From an uncultured Lachnospira sp. (lineage in GTDB: Bacteria > Bacillota > Clostridia > Lachnospirales > Lachnospiraceae): a stretch of DNA of 64,000 bases. Of the stretch, positions 1-7,508 are shown one piece after another. Each line of letters begins with the position of its first letter. Position 1 is the stretch's first letter. Location of the stretch: positions 7,301-71,300 of the forward strand of contig CAKRLE010000013.1 of the NCBI GenBank assembly GCA_934359185.1. The letters are read 5' to 3'. The position numbers were made by a program, and so were the translations under genes. The notes under the pieces were generated by a model. It had not been told where the DNA came from. It saw only the letters and a list, made by a program, of their open reading frames with translations, and searched no databases.

Positions 1-1
1 T

Positions 2-1318
2 CAGTACAAAAGCGGAATGTACCTCGGTGTACATATTCCATCAGAACACAGCAATGACGAAGAAGTTCTGTCTATCGTCTCAACATGCAGACGTACTATG
101 AAGCGTTTCAACCTGATTAATGCGGTACTGTCAATTGCAGTTACCTTATTGATTTTTTATAATCTAATTATATTTACATTTGTATACTGCTTATGGCTTA
201 TTATATACTGTGGTGGTTTACAATATCTTTTAATTGCATCACACAGAAAAATGTATGCCCTGAAGATATCAAACAACTGGATTATAGAATCACAGAAGCG
301 CAAATTATACATTGACACCAAAATAAGTGCCGACACTGGAAAGACACATGTCACATACTGGTATCACATATTATTTATAATAATCCAGACAGCACTGTTT
401 ATTCCATTTATCAGAATGAGAAACAAGGCAGACTATGAAATAATATTTATATTCTTTATAAGTTCTGTGATAGTCTCTGCTGTCGCCCTGGCATTTCACA
501 TTGCAATAGGCAGGCTTCAGAAAAATATATACAGCACAGACTCTGCACTTAATTATAAAGTTAACACCACAATTAAAAAATACGCAGGTACTGCCCTTAT
601 ACTATTAAGTGCTGTCAACACAATTGCATGGTCTTACACAGCCATTGCTACATTGATAACTGGCACTTTGATATCATCAACAATATTCGTGTATACATTT
701 ATTGAAATATTATCAGCAGGACTTCTCATCATTCCATTAATAATGGCAAGACATAAAAAAGATGAGCTGTTATCAGCTGATAATAATATTGAATATATTG
801 ATGATGATGACTACTGGAAAACAGGATTTTACTATAATCCTACTGACAGAAGGACCTTTGTCCCAGACAGGCTGCAAAGTACCAACTACTCCTTAAACTA
901 TGCCAAAAAAGGTGCATGGGTATTCACATGTACTACAGCCGCAATAATAATTGCATGCTTTATATTTATGGCAGCTGTACTTCTTCCATTCATCAATGTT
1001 CACATCGATACAGAAATAACTGACAACACATTCACAGTATCAGCAGGCGGTTACACATCTAAATTGAACATTTCGGACATAACTGATATACAGTTACTTG
1101 ACGAACTTCCAAATGACCATTTTATCAGAGTGAATGGCGGTTCTACAGATACATATGATGTCGGCATATACAAAGGCGACACATATGGCAGATGCAGATT
1201 ATATATCATGCACGATGCATCGCCAGTCATGATGATAAAGACTGATAACCAGCTCATATTCATGAACTCGCCAGAAGATGGTGTAATCAATAATCTGTAT
1301 GAACAGCTGCGCAGGTAA
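2..1318 (+). CDS. DUF5808-type multi-pass membrane protein, 5' end outside the window
   Basis: This is a membrane protein of unknown function. The frame is open from base 2, and the first in-frame ATG (17) lies only five codons in, so the true start is probably upstream. Related DUF1648/DUF5808 proteins carry another membrane helix before the GVxIP motif, seen here as GVHIP. Hydrophobic segments follow at roughly residues 36-70, 115-135, 143-165, 190-240 and 300-325 (numbered from base 17). The stretch from DDDDYWKTGFYYN to FVPDR matches the short DUF5808 signature, where a Y/W-rich turn is followed by FVP. The last 100 residues look soluble and beta-rich. The gene is convergent with the Fic gene and ends before a shared terminator. 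Family members often sit beside GntR regulators, but no partner is visible here. Confidence 0.7.
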   Translation, partial: QYKSGMYLGVHIPSEHSNDEEVLSIVSTCRRTMKRFNLINAVLSIAVTLLIFYNLIIFTFVYCLWLIIYCGGLQYLLIASHRKMYALKISNNWIIESQKRKLYIDTKISADTGKTHVTYWYHILFIIIQTALFIPFIRMRNKADYEIIFIFFISSVIVSAVALAFHIAIGRLQKNIYSTDSALNYKVNTTIKKYAGTALILLSAVNTIAWSYTAIATLITGTLISSTIFVYTFIEILSAGLLIIPLIMARHKKDELLSADNNIEYIDDDDYWKTGFYYNPTDRRTFVPDRLQSTNYSLNYAKKGAWVFTCTTAAIIIACFIFMAAVLLPFINVHIDTEITDNTFTVSAGGYTSKLNISDITDIQLLDELPNDHFIRVNGGSTDTYDVGIYKGDTYGRCRLYIMHDASPVMMIKTDNQLIFMNSPEDGVINNLYEQLRR

Positions 1319-1348
1319 ATTTATTGCAAAAAATGTGTCACAATATAA

Positions 1349-1394
1349 ACGTCCCTTTATAGTGGGTTACCAACAACACCTGCCTAAAGGGACG
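1349..1394. terminator. Bidirectional terminator between convergent genes
   Basis: ACGTCCCTTTA pairs with TAAAGGGACG across a 25-nt spacer. T-rich sequence follows on the plus side (CATTTTCATCTTTTT). It lies between the stop of the DUF5808 protein (1318) and the stop of the Fic gene (1413) and can serve both. Confidence 0.7.
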
Positions 1395-1412
1395 CTTATC
1401 ATTTTCATCTTT

Positions 1413-1883
1413 TTATAAATCCTGTGCCTTATATATAGCATATCCCTCATAATAATAACTATGGTCTATGCCCTTCATATACACTTCTCTGTCTTCTACT
1501 TTATCAGTCAGAGCCTGTTTTAAAATATATTTTATCTCAATATCCTTTATCGGACTTCTCTCCATTGCCAGAAGATAATCTTCTTTGTCAACCACACTCC
1601 AGTCTACAACCCGGTTCAGCTCTTTTTTCAGAATCAAATCCAGCCATATTCTTGTACTTCTTCCATTGCCCTCCCTGAATGGATGAGCTATATTCATCTC
1701 AACATATTTTTCAATTATCTCATCAAATGTGGACTGCGGCATCTTCTCAACATTTTCGATAGCTGCCTGCAGATACATAACCGGCGCAAATCTGAAATTG
1801 CCCTTTGCCATATTCACAGTTCTTATTTTGCCTGCAAAATCATATATTTCATCAAATAAATATTTATGAATTGCTGAAAGCAT
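1413..1883 (-). CDS. Fic/DOC family protein, N-terminally disrupted
   Basis: Fic proteins transfer AMP or other phosphate-containing groups to target proteins. The 156-residue frame has the full active-site motif [10 protein letters not shown] (residues 67-76; catalytic H67) and the flap region before it. The C-terminus holds SYYYEG (142-147), which fits the inhibitory motif [S/T]xxxE[G/N] of class III, self-inhibited Fic proteins. The frame starts abruptly at [10 protein letters not shown], which in relatives is about 45 residues into the protein. The usual N-terminus is present just upstream, but in another frame (1884-1951). No good Shine-Dalgarno precedes the ATG at 1883; the best is GGAAG 11 nt away. 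The surviving frame may be translated poorly or not at all. The Fic core is clear; activity is doubtful. Confidence 0.75.
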   Translation of the reverse strand: MLSAIHKYLFDEIYDFAGKIRTVNMAKGNFRFAPVMYLQAAIENVEKMPQSTFDEIIEKYVEMNIAHPFREGNGRSTRIWLDLILKKELNRVVDWSVVDKEDYLLAMERSPIKDIEIKYILKQALTDKVEDREVYMKGIDHSYYYEGYAIYKAQDL

Positions 1884-1951
1884 TTTAAATTTTCTTCCAT
1901 TCTGGCTAATTCTGTGGAATCTGTGATATTAAGTTTATTCTCTAAAGCCAT
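1884..1951 (-). pseudogene. Detached N-terminus of the Fic gene
   Basis: From the ATG at 1951, which has AAAGGA about 7 nt upstream, the minus strand reads [13 protein letters not shown] then ELARMEEN. This is the typical first 20 residues of this Fic subfamily. The frame then runs out of register ([10 protein letters not shown]) and stops, while the homologous text resumes at 1883 in a frame shifted by two. By comparison with the family, about 24 residues are missing between ELARMEE and LSAIHKYLF. This suggests a deletion whose length is not a multiple of three. Confidence 0.6.
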
Positions 1952-1992
1952 AACGCTTTCCTTTCTGAATATCCATTGACCTATTACATTTA

Positions 1993-2021
1993 ATTATATC
2001 ATTCCAGATTCATACTTGCAA
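1993..2021 (-). promoter_or_regulatory. Sigma-70 type promoter of the Fic gene
   Basis: TTGCAA (2021-2016), a 17-nt spacer and TATAAT (1998-1993) read leftwards into the Fic start at 1951. The -10 is a perfect match and the spacing is ideal. The -35 lies inside one copy of the direct repeat at 2015-2053. Confidence 0.6.
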
Positions 2022-2053
2022 AGATAATGTATTCAGCTTGCAAAGATAATATA
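2015..2053. repeat. Two direct repeats (CTTGCAAAGATAAT) over the Fic promoter
   Basis: CTTGCAAAGATAATGTA (2015-2031) and CTTGCAAAGATAATATA (2037-2053) are 17-bp copies, 22 bp apart, differing at one position. The left copy covers the -35 of the Fic promoter and the right copy abuts the stop of spoVAF. The two-turn spacing and location suggest a regulator binding site, possibly for an autoregulatory or antitoxin-like protein; none is encoded adjacent. Confidence 0.5.
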
Positions 2054-3469
2054 TCACTTATTCCCATGTGGAAGTCTCACTCTGAACACGGCCCTCTTTA
2101 ACTTTTCTCCATCAAATGGAATGAGTGGTGCAAGATAACTTTTGCCCGATATTGTGTTATTAAATGCAACCGCTGCAAGCCCAATCACACATCCTGCCAC
2201 AAATCCCGGCACATTAAATATTGCAGTGAGAATCAGGGTCAGCACTCTCACAAATTTCATGGCATATCCCATCTCAAAGCTTGCCTGTGAATATGTTCCA
2301 ACGGTGACAACTGCCATATAAAGCAGAGATTCTGTATTAAACCAGCCTGAACTTACCGCATATTCGCCGACAACAATACCTGCAACTATGCTCAACGGAG
2401 TTGACAGAAGCGATGGCGTGTTGACAGCCGCCATTTTAAGTCCATCAACAGACATTTCAAGTATAAGAAGCTGCCACACTATAGGTACAGTTATGTCATC
2501 GCTCACTGTGATGAATGACAGCCACTCCGGAATCCATGACGGATTATTGATAAGAAGAAGCCACACAGGCGTAAGAAGCATTGTGACAAATGTAAACACA
2601 AACCTCGACAGCCTGAGATAAGTTCCGATAACCGGCGCAAAATTATAGTCATCTGCCTCTTCCACAAGGTCGAATATAGATGTCGGAATTATCATAACTG
2701 CCGGCGAATTATCCACAAGAACAACTATATTGCCATCCAGTATTGCTGCCGCCGCTGTGTCCGGGCGCTCTGAATATTTAAACTTGGGAAACGGGCTTAT
2801 CCATCTGTGCGGCAGAAGACATTCCGCAAGGCTCTCGACATTCATAGTAAGCGACTCAACTTTCACTTTAGAAATGCGCTTTTTAATATCATCAAGCAGA
2901 CTCTTGTCAACAAGGTCACTTATATAGCACACTGCAACATCAGACCTTGAACGCTCTCCAACTGAATATATTTCCATACAGAATTTCTCATCACGTATAC
3001 GCCTTCTTAAAAGTGCCGCATTGTGAACCATTGTCTCAACAAAGCCATCTCTTGAACCTCTAAGCACCCTGTCCTTCCATGGCTCCGACACATTTCTTGC
3101 AGGATATGTCCTGCAATCAATAAGAACTGCACTCTCAAATCCATCTATAAGCATGAGTGTGACACCTGATAGAAATGCAGTAACCGCCTTTTCAACATCA
3201 TCACAGCTTTCCGCCTCTGTGTACGGCATTCCTTTCACTAAAAAGGTATCGATATCAGACAAATCTTCCGGCTTTAATGAATAAAAAAACTGCATAAGCT
3301 TCTCTATCATATCTTCCTGCACAAATCCATCCACAAAGAAAAAACCGGCTTTTCTGCCGCCGATAACGATATTTCTTGTAAGAATATCGAAATTAGCTGG
3401 CACATTAAGCCGGTTATTGATAAGGGTCAGGTTTTCATCAAGTTTATTAGAAAATTTATTATGTGACAT
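2054..3469 (-). CDS. spoVAF: Spore germination protein, SpoVAF/GerA family
   Basis: GerA/SpoVAF proteins sit in the inner membrane of the spore and take part in germinant signalling or release of the core contents. The soluble N-terminal half contains the family blocks DARTYP-like (here DCRTYPAR), RGSRDGFVET, RRRIRD, DVAVCYI and ERPDTAA. Four or five hydrophobic segments follow in the last 200 residues. At about 471 residues it has the usual length. The start is ATG 3469, because AAGGGAG lies 8 nt upstream; an in-frame TTG at 3487 overlaps that site. No GerB or GerC partner and no spoVA genes are adjacent, so it is an orphan. It resembles SpoVAF more than nutrient-receptor A subunits because of its compact N-terminus. 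Confidence 0.85.
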   Translation of the reverse strand: MSHNKFSNKLDENLTLINNRLNVPANFDILTRNIVIGGRKAGFFFVDGFVQEDMIEKLMQFFYSLKPEDLSDIDTFLVKGMPYTEAESCDDVEKAVTAFLSGVTLMLIDGFESAVLIDCRTYPARNVSEPWKDRVLRGSRDGFVETMVHNAALLRRRIRDEKFCMEIYSVGERSRSDVAVCYISDLVDKSLLDDIKKRISKVKVESLTMNVESLAECLLPHRWISPFPKFKYSERPDTAAAAILDGNIVVLVDNSPAVMIIPTSIFDLVEEADDYNFAPVIGTYLRLSRFVFTFVTMLLTPVWLLLINNPSWIPEWLSFITVSDDITVPIVWQLLILEMSVDGLKMAAVNTPSLLSTPLSIVAGIVVGEYAVSSGWFNTESLLYMAVVTVGTYSQASFEMGYAMKFVRVLTLILTAIFNVPGFVAGCVIGLAAVAFNNTISGKSYLAPLIPFDGEKLKRAVFRVRLPHGNK

Positions 3470-3557
3470 AACAGGCTCTCCCTTCAAGAAACACTTACTA
3501 TTAAAGTGTTTCCTGAAAAGATACGCTTATTCATGTCAAATCACATGGTACATTTAA

Positions 3558-5720
3558 CTACTGCAGATAGAAGTAAAATGTGCTATTCGTTCCTGAGTAG
3601 TAATCAGATCTGGAGCCGTTTCCATATATTCCTAAATCAATCTGATAGAAAGGCTTTGATGGATCAATTGTTATGCTGTTATCAAAATTATTAAGTTTAT
3701 CCTTTACCTCTTCCAGCATGCCTGACACTGATGTCATATCTTTATCATCACCATGATATGCCTTTTTGCTTTTTGACTCACCATCTTCACCATATATAGA
3801 ATCTGAGAACAAAACATCCTGTGTTGCATTAGGAATATCAATTCTATATATATTCAGCTGTACAGAATCAGCTATAATCTGTGTGAGAGAATCATTATCT
3901 ATTGAATTGATTACTATGCTTCTGGCTTTTTCAAAGTTAACTCCCTCCACCATAAGGGATTTGCTCTTTTCACTAACCATCTTCATATACATTGATGTTG
4001 TCTTGGGAATAGCTGATGTAAGAGGCACTCTTATATTCCACTCAACGCCATCTTCTATGAATTTAACTCTTAATTTATCACATACACCAGATGCCTGTCT
4101 TGCTGCCATATATGTCGTAAAGTCTGTATTTCTAATCTCTTCCTTAGCTGATTCGTATATCTTCTTAGCCTCTTTCTGGTCAAGCGGAACATCATTATTA
4201 AATCCGATATTTACTCCATTAGAGTCTGGCAGGCTAAGATATATATTCTGATACTCCTCAGACTTGCTAAGACTGCTAATTATGTCATTATACTGTTTTG
4301 AATTAACAAGGATTTTTCTATGTCTTCCAAGCAATCCATCCTTAAAATATATATCTATATCATATACCCTGACATTCTTTGAATTGTACATGTCAATTCT
4401 GCTCTTTCCCTTACAGTTATCGTATGCGTCAACAAACTTCTTAACAGATTCCTTATCATCTATTTTAAAAGAGAACAGCTTATTATTGTAATAGTCATCA
4501 TATCCTGTATAATCACTGTTAAATCTGTAATCACCAGATTCAATCTTCACATATGATATTTTATCCACATCAGGATTATATGCTTTCATTCTGACAGTAC
4601 CTATCGCAATAATACCAGTAAATACAATCGAGCATACAAAAGCTGCTGCAAATGATATGGCTGTTTTTTTCAATAACAGTGTCTTGTCACCTGTGAGCAG
4701 TTCATATACAAGCATCGCAATGAATGCCCCGATAATAACAAGTCCTACAGACATAATTGTACTTACGTTGGATATATCATTAATTGAATTTACTATTGCC
4801 ATCACAGCAAAATCGAGAATAACAAAACCAATAACAGTTCTAATTGCAAACTGTGCTTTGTTACCTACTGTCGCCTTACCTGCTATCTCACTCTTTCTTC
4901 TGTTAAAGAAATAAAAACCAGCAGCAGTATATATAACAGCAAGCACCAGTGTATAAATCATGCTGGATCTGCTAGTCAGTGTTCCTGTCAGTCCACCTGT
5001 TGTATAGGTCCTTGCTCCAAGTCCCATAACATCACCAAATACAACATTTACAAGCATATTTCTCATTTTTCCAATCACAGGGACTGTAACCGTGTGCGAT
5101 GCAAAGTCAAACATACTTTGAACTGTAAAAATCATCAACTCGCTTAACACCGCTGGAAGAAACATGATTATTCCTGAAAGACATATATTACTGATAAGAT
5201 TACCAGTAACTGAACATGCAAGCACAATAGATGCTCCACATATCAGATTACATATTATTATTCCCACAACAGTCCATACAAGCGATGAGACAGAATATAC
5301 AAAATACTCATGATATATAGCCATTGGCACTGCAACCGCCACAAATACAGCAGCGAACATAATTAACTGCCATGCTAACACTGCCGCAAGCTTTGTAAGA
5401 TACATGTTAAGCCTTGTGTATGGAAGTGAATTATAGAAATCCGAGCTGTTTCTCTTATTATTATAATTAAATGCCATAAGCATAAGTATAGGCGTTACAA
5501 CAACAAATGTAGCTATTAACACAGTAAAATCAGATATAGTAACTGATGTCGAAATACTGCTTCCTGTCTGCCTGAAATAATTCTGATTTGCTGAGCCTTC
5601 TGATATTAACGTAATAGCCGGTATTACTGCCATTATGACAGTGGCAAGTATTCCTATAATCTTTAACTGCAGGAAATTATTAATAAACAGCGGTATGCTA
5701 AACACCTTCTTATTATTCAT
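3558..5720 (-). CDS. ABC transporter permease of a GntR-controlled operon
   Basis: This is the membrane subunit of an ABC-2 type exporter. The 720-residue protein has about six N-terminal helices (residues 15-265), two or three more at 290-375, and a soluble C-terminal region of about 340 residues. The last part, rich in short charged strands, lies after the final helix and is probably extracytoplasmic. It overlaps the ATPase gene by 8 nt, so the two are translationally coupled. The order regulator, ATPase, permease matches the YtrA-type operons of Bacillus and relatives, which respond to cell-wall-active peptides. The substrate cannot be told from the sequence. The start ATG 5720 has a GGTGAAGGAAG leader. 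Confidence 0.75.
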   Translation of the reverse strand: MNNKKVFSIPLFINNFLQLKIIGILATVIMAVIPAITLISEGSANQNYFRQTGSSISTSVTISDFTVLIATFVVVTPILMLMAFNYNNKRNSSDFYNSLPYTRLNMYLTKLAAVLAWQLIMFAAVFVAVAVPMAIYHEYFVYSVSSLVWTVVGIIICNLICGASIVLACSVTGNLISNICLSGIIMFLPAVLSELMIFTVQSMFDFASHTVTVPVIGKMRNMLVNVVFGDVMGLGARTYTTGGLTGTLTSRSSMIYTLVLAVIYTAAGFYFFNRRKSEIAGKATVGNKAQFAIRTVIGFVILDFAVMAIVNSINDISNVSTIMSVGLVIIGAFIAMLVYELLTGDKTLLLKKTAISFAAAFVCSIVFTGIIAIGTVRMKAYNPDVDKISYVKIESGDYRFNSDYTGYDDYYNNKLFSFKIDDKESVKKFVDAYDNCKGKSRIDMYNSKNVRVYDIDIYFKDGLLGRHRKILVNSKQYNDIISSLSKSEEYQNIYLSLPDSNGVNIGFNNDVPLDQKEAKKIYESAKEEIRNTDFTTYMAARQASGVCDKLRVKFIEDGVEWNIRVPLTSAIPKTTSMYMKMVSEKSKSLMVEGVNFEKARSIVINSIDNDSLTQIIADSVQLNIYRIDIPNATQDVLFSDSIYGEDGESKSKKAYHGDDKDMTSVSGMLEEVKDKLNNFDNSITIDPSKPFYQIDLGIYGNGSRSDYYSGTNSTFYFYLQ

Positions 5721-6627
5721 CTTCCTTCACCTCCATCTGCTTATCAAATTCATATCCTAACGCTTCCATCTCATATGTGAATACCTCTTCTAATGTAAGT
5801 GGCAACACATCTAATACAATAGGATTCATAGCTCTGAATCTTTCAATCATCTGCTCTCTGTCACCATTAACTATCATGTTGGCAACTGAACCCATCTGAC
5901 GGTATCTTGTTATATTCATATCCCAGAATTTACTCTCATTAAATTCATGGTCAAATGCAACCTGAACCTTAAACTGTGTAGTCTTCATCTCCAATACATC
6001 ACTATCAAGCACAAGTCCGCCCTTGTGAAGCAGTGCAAGATGATCGCATATATCCTCAAGCTCTCTCAAAGAATGTGATGTAACTATAATTGTTGAATTC
6101 TTCTCTGCCACATCATCACATATAAGCTTCTTTACAAGATTTCTCATAACCGGGTCAAGTCCGTCAAATGTCTCATCAAAGAACATATACTTTGCTCTTG
6201 TTGAAAGTGTGAGAATAATCGCCGCCTGTCTTTTCATTCCCTTAGAGAAATTCGCTATATTCTTATCAGGGTCAAGCTTGAATATTCCTGTAAGCTCCTT
6301 AAATCTTTCCATATCAAAGCTGTCAATAAGCCTGGCATACATCTTCGCCATCTTATTCATGCTCGCACCTGGAAGAAAATATAAATCATCTGCAACAAAT
6401 GCTATATTACTTTTAGCCACTGGATTCTCATATACTGGTTCATCATCAATATACGCCAGCCCCGAATCAGGCTTATATATTCCGGCAAGTACTCTTAAAA
6501 ATGTAGATTTACCAGCACCATTTGATCCTACAAGACCATATACACAGCCATCCAGGATATTGCAGCTGACTTCATCCAGCGCCACAAATGAATCAAACTT
6601 CTTAGTTATGCCCGCCGCTCTAATCAT
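5713..6627 (-). CDS. ABC transporter ATP-binding protein (YtrB-like)
   Basis: This is the ATPase subunit that powers the adjacent permease. Walker A is GSNGAGKS (about residue 34-41), the signature is degenerate (FSKGMKRQ, typical of ABC-2 exporters) and Walker B runs into FFDETFDGLDP. The switch His follows in VTSHSLRELE. The last 90 residues form the C-terminal extension common in this family. It overlaps the upstream GntR gene by 8 nt and the downstream permease by 8 nt, giving a tight three-gene operon. Confidence 0.9.
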   Translation of the reverse strand: MIRAAGITKKFDSFVALDEVSCNILDGCVYGLVGSNGAGKSTFLRVLAGIYKPDSGLAYIDDEPVYENPVAKSNIAFVADDLYFLPGASMNKMAKMYARLIDSFDMERFKELTGIFKLDPDKNIANFSKGMKRQAAIILTLSTRAKYMFFDETFDGLDPVMRNLVKKLICDDVAEKNSTIIVTSHSLRELEDICDHLALLHKGGLVLDSDVLEMKTTQFKVQVAFDHEFNESKFWDMNITRYRQMGSVANMIVNGDREQMIERFRAMNPIVLDVLPLTLEEVFTYEMEALGYEFDKQMEVKEDE

Positions 6628-7030
6628 TATCTTTCACCTCTGCTCCATTATATTTTTTATTAAAACATCCATCAACTATATCAATCAGCTCCTGCTTCGA
6701 TACGCCAGCTATAACAAGCCCTGAAACCATCTCCCTGAACTCTGACAGCTTATCCTTGGCTAATACACTTGCTTTCTCCACAGCATCATCAGCAATAAAC
6801 GCTCCTTTACCTGGCACCGTGATTATAACCCCTCTTCTTTCAAGCTCCGAATATGCTTTCTGAATTGTATTCGGGTTAATCGCAAGCTGCATAGAAAGCC
6901 CTCTCACTGACGGCATCTTAGTTCCCGAAGCCATAATCTTCATAAGAACCTTCTGCTCAACCTGATTAATAACCTGTTCATAAACCGGCACTCGAGACAT
7001 CAAGTCAATTACAAACATGTTATCACTCAT
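6620..7030 (-). CDS. GntR family transcriptional regulator, YtrA subfamily
   Basis: The protein is a short (136-residue) regulator with an N-terminal winged helix-turn-helix (residues 12-78, containing MPSVRGLSMQLAINPNTIQKAYSELE in two blocks) and a small C-terminal dimerisation helix pair. This is the YtrA architecture, without a ligand-binding domain. It is the first gene of the operon and presumably represses it by binding the palindrome at 7060-7086 just downstream of the promoter. The C-terminus runs into the ATPase gene by 8 nt. The family assignment is firm; the inducing signal is unknown. Confidence 0.9.
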   Translation of the reverse strand: MSDNMFVIDLMSRVPVYEQVINQVEQKVLMKIMASGTKMPSVRGLSMQLAINPNTIQKAYSELERRGVIITVPGKGAFIADDAVEKASVLAKDKLSEFREMVSGLVIAGVSKQELIDIVDGCFNKKYNGAEVKDND

Positions 7031-7059
7031 AACATTCCCTCCGATAATATTTTTGTCAC

Positions 7060-7086
7060 AACTGTACTATGTATGTTAGCACAGTT
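7060..7086. promoter_or_regulatory. Operator of the GntR/ABC operon
   Basis: AACTGTACTA-N7-TAGCACAGTT is an inverted repeat with 9 of 10 positions symmetrical. It covers roughly +4 to +30 of the transcript from the promoter at 7096-7124, and lies 30 bp before the GntR start. Position and symmetry fit autorepression by the YtrA-type regulator. Confidence 0.7.
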
Positions 7087-7095
7087 GATATATAT

Positions 7096-7124
7096 AAAAT
7101 ATCCCCTCCTGCCATTTTTGTCAA
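7096..7124 (-). promoter_or_regulatory. Promoter of the GntR/ABC operon
   Basis: TTGACA (7124-7119), a 17-nt spacer and TATTTT (7101-7096) point left to the GntR gene. The -35 is perfect and the -10 matches four of six positions. Confidence 0.65.
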
Positions 7125-7173
7125 GAGGGAATTAAAAATTTTTATTACATAAAGCAAATCTCAAACCAGACGA

Positions 7174-7189
7174 GGTTTCGTTAGAAACC
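7174..7189. other. Small perfect hairpin abutting the long inverted repeat
   Basis: GGTTTC-GTTA-GAAACC forms a 6-bp stem with a 4-nt loop and ends exactly one base before the long inverted repeat at 7190. No T-run follows on either strand, so it is not an obvious terminator. Confidence 0.4.
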
Positions 7190-7508
7190 ATTAATTGCGT
7201 ATTTGCGCGCCCTGTGTGCGAACAGCCCCACCGCCTCACAGTCTGCAGCTTCCCTGTCTGCGTATGCTTACTTCACCTGGCGTTCTGTCGTGTTGGTCTT
7301 AGGCTGGTGTTAGACAAATGCCAATCAGAATGCTAAACGTCCAAGCGAAGCGCGTTTTTAGCATTCTGATTAAACAGGCATTGTCGTGCCAGCCTTAGAG
7401 CAACTAGACAGGTTAGACCCCGTGAAGTAAGCATACGCAGACAGGGAAGCTGCAGACTGTGAGGCGGTGGGGCTGTTTGCGCACAGAGCGCGCAAATGCG
7501 CAATTAAT
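7190..7508. repeat. 319-bp long-hairpin element with 87-nt inverted arms
   Basis: The outer arms 7190-7276 and 7422-7508 are inverted copies matching at 83 of 87 positions. Inside, 7297-7307 pairs with 7389-7399 (one mismatch), and 7323-7337 (AATCAGAATGCTAAA) pairs perfectly with 7357-7371, leaving a 19-nt tip. The arms are GC-rich (48 of 87 G or C) in an AT-rich setting. Both ends are ATTAAT, which could be a 6-bp target duplication or part of the palindrome. The right ATTAAT supplies the TAA stop of the gene at 7507. The element lies in the only large gap between the GntR operon and that gene. It has no credible ORF. It could be a MITE-like non-autonomous element, a structured RNA or a very large terminator; I cannot name a known family. 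Confidence 0.85.

Noticed and set aside
3488..3512. GAAACACTT / AAGTGTTTC hairpin before spoVAF
   Set aside because: A 9-bp stem with no T-run on the minus strand and close to the ribosome site; too weak to call as a terminator or riboswitch.
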